In this document: piece after piece, positions 24,576-31,417 of the stretch
Layout: every line of letters starts with the position of its first letter
Numbering within the stretch: position 1 is the stretch's first letter
From: a virus
DNA length: 64,000 nt
Direction: 5' to 3' (one strand)
IMG/VR virus record: IMGVR_UViG_3300047560_001714
Coordinates: 1-64,000 of that record
The notes under the pieces: model-generated
The model's input: only the letters and a program-made list of their open reading frames with translations
What the model was told of the DNA's origin: nothing
Database searches by the model: none
Program-made: the position numbers and the translations under genes

Positions 24576-24583
24576 GTAAATAC
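24576..24583 (+). promoter_or_regulatory. Late promoter core giving a leaderless start
   Basis: GTAAATAC; TAAATA ends 4 nt before the ATG at 24587 (spacer CAAT). No ribosome site. Confidence 0.55.
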
Positions 24584-24586
24584 AAT

Positions 24587-24991
24587 ATGCAATATAAACT
24601 TTATACATTAGTAGATATAACACATACCGGTCAGTACCGTAACGAACCAGGTAAAGAACGACTGAGATGGAAAGAACAAAATTACAATACTGTGTTGCAA
24701 ACACTAGGCATACGTGCGAACTTATCATACATTTCAGAACCGCTAATGACTGAAGTTAAAGGTAGTTTAGTTGGGTTTGATACAAATGAAATTATCAGAG
24801 TTTGGCGGTTTGATTTTGAAACAGAACGTGATGATACGTATGATTCAGGGGATGATCCAGTTGGGTTTTTGAAAGATGACTTTGATATGGTGCCATATAT
24901 AGATGGTCTGGATGAATTACTTCAACAAAACTATGCGGTATTCGTAACTGATGGAAAACACAAAAATATTGTTTTCTATAAAAAGCAATAA
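24587..24991 (+). CDS. Conserved T4-like phage protein of unknown function
   Basis: A 134-residue protein (MQYKLYTLVDITHTGQYR... NYNTVLQTLGIRANLSY...). The KLYTLVDIT and QTLGIR segments are familiar from hypothetical proteins of T4-like marine phages; no catalytic motif is visible. It follows a terminator and has a leaderless late promoter. Its stop codon overlaps the next late-promoter core. Confidence 0.6.
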   Translation: MQYKLYTLVDITHTGQYRNEPGKERLRWKEQNYNTVLQTLGIRANLSYISEPLMTEVKGSLVGFDTNEIIRVWRFDFETERDDTYDSGDDPVGFLKDDFDMVPYIDGLDELLQQNYAVFVTDGKHKNIVFYKKQ

Positions 24992-24995
24992 ATAT
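24988..24995 (+). promoter_or_regulatory. Late promoter core
   Basis: ATAAATAT overlapping the stop codon at 24989-24991, before the gene at 25019 (ribosome site TTGGAG). Confidence 0.5.
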
Positions 24996-25018
24996 AATTA
25001 ATATATTGGAGCAATATA

Positions 25019-25255
25019 ATGGCTAGTGATACAACAGAGATTGAAAAATCAAATTTAGAAACGCATGTTGAATTATGCGCATTACGATACAAAAACCTAG
25101 AAACCCGATTATCAACAATCGAATCTAAAGTCGAAGTCCTCTCACTTAAAATCGAGGAAAGTAAGTCCAGTATGAGTAAAGTAATTATAGGGGCAACCGC
25201 AACTATAATAGCAGGACTTTTATCAACCGTTGTAACAATTCTAATAAAATTTTAA
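25019..25255 (+). CDS. Small coiled-coil membrane protein (holin or XhlA-like shape)
   Basis: A 78-residue protein: residues ~8-50 form a coiled coil (NLETRLSTIESKVEVLSLKI) and residues ~53-77 a single C-terminal membrane helix (VIIGATATIIAGLLSTVVTILIKF, written here as one segment of the helix region). This shape matches XhlA-type hemolysin/holin partners. A lysis role is possible but unproven; a virion-anchored tail protein would look the same. Confidence 0.5.
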   Translation: MASDTTEIEKSNLETHVELCALRYKNLETRLSTIESKVEVLSLKIEESKSSMSKVIIGATATIIAGLLSTVVTILIKF

Positions 25256-25257
25256 TA

Positions 25258-25962
25258 ATGAAATTCACAGAGTTATCTATCAATCCTATTCCGTATAATG
25301 AAACTTTGAACCCAGTATTATGGGACGGGGATTCATTAAAAACTGATATCAGGTATAGGCTGATGTTAATAGCAAATCATTTTCAACAATTTGTCAATAT
25401 TAAAAAACCAATAATCACTGACATAACAATAAGTGGTTCTAACGCAAGTTATGGTTATTCTGAATATTCTGACATTGATCTACATATTGTAGTAAAAATG
25501 GATAAAAAATTATCCAGCTACTATACCGCAAAAAAGAACGAATATAATACAAAATACAATATAAAAATAAAAAATATTGATGTTGAGTTATACGTTCAAG
25601 ACAAAAATCAACCACATTTTTCTGCTGGTATATACAGTATAATGCATGATAAATGGATAACTAAACCTAAACACACTGCACCAAAAGTATCAGACCAAGA
25701 AGTTGAAGATAAAGCAAAAAACTATGCCGGTAAAATAATCACTGCGATGAAATCAAAGGATTTGAAAGTTGCTGAAGATACACTAGAAGATATATACAAA
25801 TTAAGAAAGGCTGGTTTAGAAAGTGGTGGTGAAGGTAGTGTTGAAAACTTAGCATTTAAGCTGTTACGTTCATACGGTGGTATTACCAACTTCAGAAAAT
25901 TTATAGATAAACTCCAGAGTGATGAGCTTAGTCTTAAAGAAAAAACAAGGAATATACAATGA
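25258..25962 (+). CDS. Nucleotidyltransferase-fold protein
   Basis: A 234-residue protein. Residues ~57-76 contain ITISGSNASYGYSEYSDIDL, the GS-x9-D-x-D signature of the polymerase-beta nucleotidyltransferase superfamily. Further on, NIDVELYVQ supplies the third acidic strand. The family transfers NMP to proteins, RNA or small molecules; the substrate is unknown here. The start MKFTELSINP resembles the capsid-targeting-like starts in the window. Its 3' end overlaps the next gene by 4 nt. Confidence 0.7.
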   Translation: MKFTELSINPIPYNETLNPVLWDGDSLKTDIRYRLMLIANHFQQFVNIKKPIITDITISGSNASYGYSEYSDIDLHIVVKMDKKLSSYYTAKKNEYNTKYNIKIKNIDVELYVQDKNQPHFSAGIYSIMHDKWITKPKHTAPKVSDQEVEDKAKNYAGKIITAMKSKDLKVAEDTLEDIYKLRKAGLESGGEGSVENLAFKLLRSYGGITNFRKFIDKLQSDELSLKEKTRNIQ

Positions 25963-26516
25963 AAATTAAAGAAATAATGGATAACTTTAAGGTAACTCAA
26001 AACAACCAACAAGGGGTGGAGCTTACCGGCGCTGATGGGACTAAAATGATAATCCCACAAGAAAAAATGGCGGCGTTTCAGGCTGATCCAACCAATCCAA
26101 ATAAATTCTCAATGAACCCCCAAGCAATGCAAGCGCAAACCAACCCAAATGAACCAGCTGGTCCTAAAGTTGGTGCTGAGGTGACGCTACCGCCAGAGTT
26201 ATCCCAAAATAACAATACAATGGGTTCAAACAATCCAAACCAAACACAGCAACCAAGCACTACCCCAGAACAAACAATGGGTGAAACGCAAGATGAATAC
26301 GAACAAGAACAAAATGACTTAATTGGTTCTGGAAAAGATGGTGATATTGGCGGCTTAGGTGACAAAACCGATGATCTAATTTCAGATGTTGAGGATAAAA
26401 AATTTACTCGTGCTTCAAGAGGTTCAGTACCAGAATCACGTACAAACAGCAATGTTAAGAAACTTGCAGAGGATGATGAATTGTCACGATGGTTAACCAT
26501 TGCGAGATTAAAATGA
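25959..26516 (+). CDS. Hypothetical Asn/Gln/Pro-rich protein
   Basis: A 185-residue low-complexity protein beginning MKIKEIMDNF. The middle is rich in N, Q, P and T (NPNQTQQPSTTPEQ) and acidic toward the end. No domain is visible. The capsid-targeting-like start and neighbourhood suggest a virion-internal or scaffold-associated protein. It overlaps both neighbours by ATGA. Confidence 0.5.
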   Translation: MKIKEIMDNFKVTQNNQQGVELTGADGTKMIIPQEKMAAFQADPTNPNKFSMNPQAMQAQTNPNEPAGPKVGAEVTLPPELSQNNNTMGSNNPNQTQQPSTTPEQTMGETQDEYEQEQNDLIGSGKDGDIGGLGDKTDDLISDVEDKKFTRASRGSVPESRTNSNVKKLAEDDELSRWLTIARLK

Positions 26517-26938
26517 CAGTAATTTCTGAATTAGCCAAGTATTTTGATCAAGAGTTACAACGAACCCTGCCTATTGTAATATTACCAAATGGGTCACTTG
26601 GGTATCATAACTTCTTAATTAAAAAATTGCCTAGTAATAGATGGGGTGTTTTTAACGTTAAAAGTAAAGAACTCATCAACGAATATTATTTGAAAAGTTG
26701 TGCGCTAATGTCAGCCAAGTTTTATAACCATTATCAATTTAATTTATGTCACGAAGTAAAAGATCTGGATAACAAATATTGGTCACACTATAGCGATAAT
26801 TTAGTATTTAAAATGAATATTGAAAACGCACCAGATGAGAAATATGCAATACTAGAGGCTAGACTATCAGAAAGCAGCCATAAATCAGCACATTATCAGA
26901 AAAGAATTTCTCAGCTATTTAAAACGACTTTCAGATAA
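26513..26938 (+). CDS. Hypothetical protein
   Basis: A 141-residue protein (MTVISELAKYFDQELQRTLP...). The start at 26513 gives an ATGA overlap with the preceding gene, so I prefer it to 26489. A central WGVFNVKSKELINEYYLKSC segment and repeated Tyr/His residues are visible. Unrecognised. It ends at a late-promoter core. Confidence 0.55.
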   Translation: MTVISELAKYFDQELQRTLPIVILPNGSLGYHNFLIKKLPSNRWGVFNVKSKELINEYYLKSCALMSAKFYNHYQFNLCHEVKDLDNKYWSHYSDNLVFKMNIENAPDEKYAILEARLSESSHKSAHYQKRISQLFKTTFR

Positions 26939-26942
26939 ATAC
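26935..26942 (+). promoter_or_regulatory. Late promoter core
   Basis: ATAAATAC over the stop codon at 26938, 36 nt before the start at 26978. Confidence 0.5.
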
Positions 26943-26977
26943 AAGCATAGATAACTAATGTTAAAAGGAACACTAAC

Positions 26978-27937
26978 ATGCAAATTAAAGATTTATCACA
27001 AAAAGTAACCAGCAAAAAGTTAAATGAAAGTTTAGCAAAAACCTTTGGATATAAATTAAAATTAGAACAATTCTCAGATATCCAATTGGAAGACGTCCGT
27101 AATAAATTACGTACTGAATTAAGCCAAATGGAAATGAACGAAAGTTATGATAATATTTTGGAAAATTCAAAATATCAAAAAACCCGTGCATTATTGGACG
27201 TTGTAAATCAAGCTATTTTTGAAAGAGAAGAAGCTGCTAGTATTGAAGTACCAGTGACTAAACAAGTTAGCGAACATGCAATGGCGACCGCAATTAGTCA
27301 ACGTGCTAAAAAATTATCAGTACCAGAAAGCTGGATTAAGAATGCAATTAAACGTATTCAATTAGGGGAGTCTGATCGTGCTGAATTGTCAGCAGAAGTT
27401 CGTTTACGTTACGACTTATCAGCCGAACAAGCTAGTTGGATGTTGTTAGAAGGCGAAGAACAAAAAGCTGAAAACATTTTAGCAACAAAAGACATGGTTA
27501 GTAAAGTTACTAACTGGATCGAAGATACCGCAGCTATGAAAGCGGATCAATTATTAGAACTGTTAGACTCTATAAGAGCAGAACAAGGCAGTGCAGTTTC
27601 AACACAATTCAACCAAGTTGCATCACAGGCATTAGAAGGTGTTTATACAGCATTAGTATCAGCACGTGAAGGATTATCACAGGCATTAGCATTAGTGTCA
27701 GGCGAACAAGAAGAAACAATGGGCGCAGAAGTACCAGGTGCCGGTATGCCAGGTGCGGAACCAGGGTTACCAGGTGAAGAACCAGGTGCAGAAATACCAA
27801 GTGCTGGTGGTCCAGAAGGCATCCCCGGTGAGGAAGAAGCATTACCTCCACCAGCCGATGAAGCTGGCCGTATGAAACGTGAAAGCATTGAATACAGCCG
27901 TAAACTAGGCCTTTTACTCAGCTCAAAAAAAAAGTAA
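26978..27937 (+). CDS. Prohead core / scaffold-like structural protein
   Basis: A 319-residue protein, helical up to ~240 and then a Gly/Pro/Glu-rich tail (MGAEVPGAGMPGAEPGLP). Residues ~170-235 (MVSKVTNWIEDTAAMKADQL...LEGVYTALVSAREGLSQAL) resemble a family in T4-like marine phages often annotated as prohead core protein; I assign it with moderate confidence. Possible LxE protease sites (KLNES, EMNES) are near the N-terminus. It ends SSKKK-stop at a run of nine A. The frame one base back stays open for another 124 codons, suggesting -1 frameshifting. Confidence 0.6.
   Translation: MQIKDLSQKVTSKKLNESLAKTFGYKLKLEQFSDIQLEDVRNKLRTELSQMEMNESYDNILENSKYQKTRALLDVVNQAIFEREEAASIEVPVTKQVSEHAMATAISQRAKKLSVPESWIKNAIKRIQLGESDRAELSAEVRLRYDLSAEQASWMLLEGEEQKAENILATKDMVSKVTNWIEDTAAMKADQLLELLDSIRAEQGSAVSTQFNQVASQALEGVYTALVSAREGLSQALALVSGEQEETMGAEVPGAGMPGAEPGLPGEEPGAEIPSAGGPEGIPGEEEALPPPADEAGRMKRESIEYSRKLGLLLSSKKK
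27928..27934 (+). other. Possible -1 frameshift slippery site A_AAA_AAG
   Basis: In the zero frame the heptamer reads A AAA AAG just before the TAA stop at 27935-27937. It is the same heptamer used in Escherichia coli dnaX. A -1 slip joins the upstream protein to the open frame 27934-28308. A 9-bp hairpin (28004-28012 with 28019-28027) lies ~70 nt downstream, farther than usual stimulators. Confidence 0.45.
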
Positions 27938-28308
27938 CTGAAAACTCTGAATTAGATGATCCATTAGTAAAAATCTTACTGTGGTTCAAAAACAAAGCCG
28001 CAAGAACTGGCGAAAGAACGCCAGTTCCTTGGGCAGCTATCAATAATGCATTATCGGCATTTGGCGCACCAGTTCTTGGTATATCAGATGAGGAATCATA
28101 TCAATCATTTGATAAAAGAATGCAATCAACTCAAGGTGGGGCACTTCACACAATTGCGGACGAAGGCGCATCATATGACACACATGGTATTTCTTTTAAT
28201 TCACCCACCGAACCAAATGATATGGTAAATGACCAAGAAGTTATTGACCAATCACATAGCAATGTTAAAGCTATGGCCGCATCTGAATTAAACCGTTCAA
28301 AAAAATAA
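27934..28308 (+). CDS. C-terminal extension reachable by -1 frameshift
   Basis: A 124-codon open frame with no plausible start codon before an internal ATG at 28120. It encodes a folded-looking segment (PLVKILLWFKNKAARTGERT, PVPWAAINNALSAFGAPVLG, SYQSFDKRM...). Its frame is -1 relative to the preceding gene and joins it exactly at the A-rich slippery site, giving a 443-residue fusion. Alternatives are a one-base homopolymer error or a recent mutation that split a single gene, or an independent short gene from 28120 (62 residues). Confidence 0.5.
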   Translation, partial: VTENSELDDPLVKILLWFKNKAARTGERTPVPWAAINNALSAFGAPVLGISDEESYQSFDKRMQSTQGGALHTIADEGASYDTHGISFNSPTEPNDMVNDQEVIDQSHSNVKAMAASELNRSKK

Positions 28309-28309
28309 C

Positions 28310-28338
28310 TTGACTTTATATTAATATGTCACTATACT
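28310..28338 (+). promoter_or_regulatory. Sigma70-type promoter with leaderless start
   Basis: TTGACT, 17-bp spacer, TATACT (28333-28338). The expected transcription start, 7 nt further, is the A of the ATG at 28345. No ribosome site is seen. Confidence 0.7.
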
Positions 28339-28344
28339 AATCAT

Positions 28345-29061
28345 ATGACATTATTAACAGAAAGATATCAATATACAGAAATAGACAGAACATCAGTTGA
28401 GGGCAAACGATTATATCTTTGCCCCGACGGTTCTAAAGTCCCCTCAGTTACCACAATCCTATCGGCAACTCAATCCCCAGAAAAAAAAGAAGCATTAGCA
28501 AATTGGCGCAAGTCAGTTGGTGAGGCAAAAGCAACACAAATAACAACCGAGGCAGCTGGGCGTGGAACTAGAATGCACAAGTACTTAGAGGATTACATAT
28601 TAAATGGTGAGTTAACTCCACCTGGAAGTAATCCATATAGTCATCAAAGCCATAAAATGGCTGCTAAAGTCGTATCAGATGGATTTCCTAATATAAATGA
28701 AATATGGGGGTCTGAGGTTGGGTTATATTACCCAGAATTATATGCCGGTACCGCTGATGCGTTAGGAGTTCATAACAATATCCCATCAATATTTGATTAC
28801 AAACAATCTAATAAACCAAAAAATAAAAACCAAATTGAAGATTACTTCTTGCAATTAACAGCATATGCAATCGCACATAATAAAGTCCACGGAACTAATA
28901 TTAATCAAGGTGTGATCCTAATGTGTGTTAAACCAGCAGAAATCTCCCCAGGAAAATGGGGTGAACCACAGTATCAAGAATTTATTATGACTGCTGATGA
29001 TTTCAAAATATGGGAGAATAAGTGGTGGGATAAAGTAGAACAGTACTATAAGGTTAACTGA
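28345..29061 (+). CDS. PD-(D/E)XK exonuclease (MGME1/RecB-like)
   Basis: A 238-residue protein. Early residues VPSVTTILSATQSPEKKEAL and GRGTRMHKYLEDYI are typical of this nuclease group (similar to mitochondrial exonuclease MGME1 and T4-like phage exonucleases). Further on, YAGTADALGV...SIFDYKQS carries the catalytic D...D-x-K. It probably trims or degrades DNA during recombination or host-DNA breakdown. It has its own sigma70-type promoter and no ribosome site, which suggests early expression from a leaderless mRNA. Confidence 0.8.
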   Translation: MTLLTERYQYTEIDRTSVEGKRLYLCPDGSKVPSVTTILSATQSPEKKEALANWRKSVGEAKATQITTEAAGRGTRMHKYLEDYILNGELTPPGSNPYSHQSHKMAAKVVSDGFPNINEIWGSEVGLYYPELYAGTADALGVHNNIPSIFDYKQSNKPKNKNQIEDYFLQLTAYAIAHNKVHGTNINQGVILMCVKPAEISPGKWGEPQYQEFIMTADDFKIWENKWWDKVEQYYKVN

Positions 29062-29068
29062 TAAATAC
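29061..29068 (+). promoter_or_regulatory. Late promoter core
   Basis: ATAAATAC immediately after the exonuclease stop codon, before the structural gene at 29090. Confidence 0.5.
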
Positions 29069-29089
29069 AAGATAATATGGAGAATTTTT

Positions 29090-29503
29090 ATGGTTCAAAC
29101 AGTAACAAGAGTAAATGGTTCGTCAACGCGAGTTGCAACATTATTCAACCCAAATGTAAACTTATATCTTATCACAGTACAAAATAGCAGCAATACCGCG
29201 ATCAACCTACAATTAGAAGACAGTTATGATGGTGATGGCGCGGGGGCGGATGTTGCATTAGTCGATGGCGTAATCGAATCTATTGTTAAAGAGATTAGTC
29301 CACTAGCGTGGTTTGCAAAAGCTGACACAACAGGTGTAATCTATGTTGTAATGGACAAAGCGATTAACGATGCGACCGAATTAAGAACACGTATTCGTAG
29401 AATTGGCTTAGTGGCCGGTGGAACTACAACGGCAGTCGGTCCCAATGCGGTTGATATTAGTGGTACGACCGTTACAGCGGCAACATCATTTACAGTAGCA
29501 TAA
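29090..29503 (+). CDS. Putative virion structural protein
   Basis: A 137-residue Val/Thr/Ala-rich protein (MVQTVTRVNGSSTRVATLFN...) with a strong GGAG ribosome site, a late promoter before it and a terminator after it. Composition suggests a beta-sandwich decoration or small tail protein. Not assignable further. Confidence 0.6.
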   Translation: MVQTVTRVNGSSTRVATLFNPNVNLYLITVQNSSNTAINLQLEDSYDGDGAGADVALVDGVIESIVKEISPLAWFAKADTTGVIYVVMDKAINDATELRTRIRRIGLVAGGTTTAVGPNAVDISGTTVTAATSFTVA

Positions 29504-29506
29504 TAT

Positions 29507-29532
29507 AAAGCCCTAGTAACTAGGGCTTTTTT
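29507..29532 (+). terminator. Rho-independent terminator
   Basis: AAAGCCCTAG and CTAGGGCTTT form a 10-bp stem with loop TAA, followed by T residues. Confidence 0.85.
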
Positions 29533-29546
29533 ATATCCAAAATGTC

Positions 29547-29554
29547 ATAAATAT
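29547..29554 (+). promoter_or_regulatory. Late promoter core
   Basis: ATAAATAT, 18 nt before the tailspike-like gene at 29572, which also has an AGAGGA ribosome site. Confidence 0.5.
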
Positions 29555-29571
29555 ATTAAAGAGGATATATT

Positions 29572-31248
29572 ATGGCAGTCTATCAAGTATCAAAAATACA
29601 AATACGTCGTGGCAAAACCTATGGTGGCACAGGTTTACCACAATTAGCAAGTGGGGAATTGGCATGGTCCATAGATACCGCTGAATTATTCATTGGAAAT
29701 GGCTCTGTTGCTGAAGGTGCGCCACAGGTTGGAAATACAAAAATTCTAACGCAAAATGATCTACTTTCGCAAGGGAATCTTCTAAATCTTGCCTCCTATG
29801 CGTACAGAAGCAATACATTAATAACTGGAACTGGGGCAAATTTCCCCACAGTTCGAACAGTTCAAGTGGTATTAGACGATCACGTTAATACCGATGATTT
29901 TGGAACTACTAGAAACGGTATCAATGACGATACTGAGGCATTACAACGTGCAATATTTCAATTATTTTTAAACGAGGCAAACCCATCGTATGGCACTAGC
30001 ATTTCGTCAATAAAATCTCGCGTTGTATTAAACATGTTACCAGGAAAATACTTAATAACTAGTACAATTTATATACCTAGTTACACCACTATAGTTGGTG
30101 CTGGTGCTGACAAAACAATTATAAACTTTACTGGCACTGGTCCAGTTTTTCAATACATAAATGATTCGTCAACTATGGACGTGATCAGTCCAATTACTGC
30201 AACATTGGGTATCACTCAACCTAGAAACATTGTTATTGATGGCGTTGGCGTCAATATAACTAACAATTCAGCAATTGGGTTTAAACTAGATGCCACCAAA
30301 AATTGCATTTTACAAAACATAGCATTATACGGGAATTGGAATAATGTGGTAAATGTATCACATAGCGCAATCCAGTTAAATGCGTTTAGTGATATCGTGA
30401 CTTGTGAAAATAATACATTTAAGAATATAACAATAAATGGATTTACCTATGGCGTATACGCAAAACAAGACATATACAATAACACATTTGATAATATCAT
30501 TATTTCAGACAGTAATATGGGCTTTGGGTTAGGTATTGCGGCAAATGGTGGTTCAACTGGGGAAACATATGGACCCCGTCAAACAACTATATCTAATTGT
30601 AAATTTACCAATATTAAAAAACAAGCGATATTCATTAATCGTGGCAATGCTAATGTACTATCTAATATTAAAATGGTAAACGTTGGTAATGATGGTGGTT
30701 CAGCACCATTATATCCTCAAATATATTCAACCTACGCTGGAAATAGCATTTCACAAATTCAATCAGACAGATATGCCATATTATCTCTAACTACATCTAA
30801 TTACAAATATATTCCAGAAGTTAGTGGTCATGGTGAGTACTCGTCTGGTGCAACAATTACGGCATATATCGGGCAACTATCTAGTTATCAACCGTTATTA
30901 CGGTTACCAGTCACCACCGATGTATATGGGGTTGCTGGTGGTTCTGTGTTATTTGATATTTCATACATTTATAACAGTATCGGTAATTTTACTAGAAAAG
31001 GTACAATATCAATAACGGCTGACGTGGACCACGGGGCTATACAATTAAGTGATGATTACTTATTTGCGGGTACTGGTTCGAGTTCAACACAACTTTCCCT
31101 TGATTTCAAAGCTGGATTCTTAGATGAACTCGGTGCGGTTTATACTGGTGCGGTAGGCCAGATTGCAAGCACTATTGTATTATCATATATCAATACCTTA
31201 TCAGGCGACGCTGGTACATTAAATTTTTCATACAAAATGATGTGTTAA
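29572..31248 (+). CDS. Tailspike-like protein with right-handed beta-helix
   Basis: A 558-residue protein. The N-terminal ~60 residues (IQIRRGKTYGGTGLPQLASG, then ELAWSIDTAELFIGNG) are a known phage attachment domain similar to the major tropism determinant N-terminus. From ~100, VVLDDHVNTDDFGTTRNGIN and DTEALQRAI match the start of pectate-lyase-like beta helices in tailspikes. Repeats of N-x-x-F-x-N-I follow (ENNTFKNITING, YNNTFDNIIIS), and the last ~120 residues form a C-terminal domain. It probably binds or cleaves a surface polysaccharide. A catalytic residue cannot be named. Confidence 0.75.
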   Translation: MAVYQVSKIQIRRGKTYGGTGLPQLASGELAWSIDTAELFIGNGSVAEGAPQVGNTKILTQNDLLSQGNLLNLASYAYRSNTLITGTGANFPTVRTVQVVLDDHVNTDDFGTTRNGINDDTEALQRAIFQLFLNEANPSYGTSISSIKSRVVLNMLPGKYLITSTIYIPSYTTIVGAGADKTIINFTGTGPVFQYINDSSTMDVISPITATLGITQPRNIVIDGVGVNITNNSAIGFKLDATKNCILQNIALYGNWNNVVNVSHSAIQLNAFSDIVTCENNTFKNITINGFTYGVYAKQDIYNNTFDNIIISDSNMGFGLGIAANGGSTGETYGPRQTTISNCKFTNIKKQAIFINRGNANVLSNIKMVNVGNDGGSAPLYPQIYSTYAGNSISQIQSDRYAILSLTTSNYKYIPEVSGHGEYSSGATITAYIGQLSSYQPLLRLPVTTDVYGVAGGSVLFDISYIYNSIGNFTRKGTISITADVDHGAIQLSDDYLFAGTGSSSTQLSLDFKAGFLDELGAVYTGAVGQIASTIVLSYINTLSGDAGTLNFSYKMMC

Positions 31249-31250
31249 AC

Positions 31251-31279
31251 TTGACATTATCATAATAATAGTATATAAT
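31251..31279 (+). promoter_or_regulatory. Sigma70-type promoter for nrdA
   Basis: TTGACA (31251-31256), 17-bp spacer, TATAAT (31274-31279): a consensus promoter. The transcript would begin near 31286 and run straight into a perfect hairpin. Confidence 0.85.
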
Positions 31280-31287
31280 TCACAATA

Positions 31288-31315
31288 GTTCTTGGATATA
31301 CCTATATCCAAGAAC
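31288..31315 (+). promoter_or_regulatory. 5'-terminal hairpin of the nrdA leader
   Basis: GTTCTTGGATATA (31288-31300) pairs perfectly with TATATCCAAGAAC (31303-31315). It starts within 2-3 nt of the predicted transcription start. Probable role: protecting the mRNA 5' end, or an operator in DNA form (inference). Confidence 0.65.
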
Positions 31316-31370
31316 CTCACCCCAATTCTGACAGGATTGCCAGATTTACATCAATTCTCTAATATAACCA

Positions 31371-31378
31371 CTAAATAC
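31371..31378 (+). promoter_or_regulatory. Late promoter core in the nrdA leader
   Basis: CTAAATAC, 40 nt before the nrdA start codon; may allow late transcription of nrdA. Confidence 0.35.
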
Positions 31379-31417
31379 TTTCACCGAATTTATATAGTGA
31401 ATAGAGAGCAACATCAT

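Noticed and set aside
31292-31417. N-terminal extension of NrdA from 31292
   Set aside because: The 42 extra residues have no relation to NrdA and start inside the leader hairpin; the Met at 31418 has a ribosome site and begins the ATP-cone.
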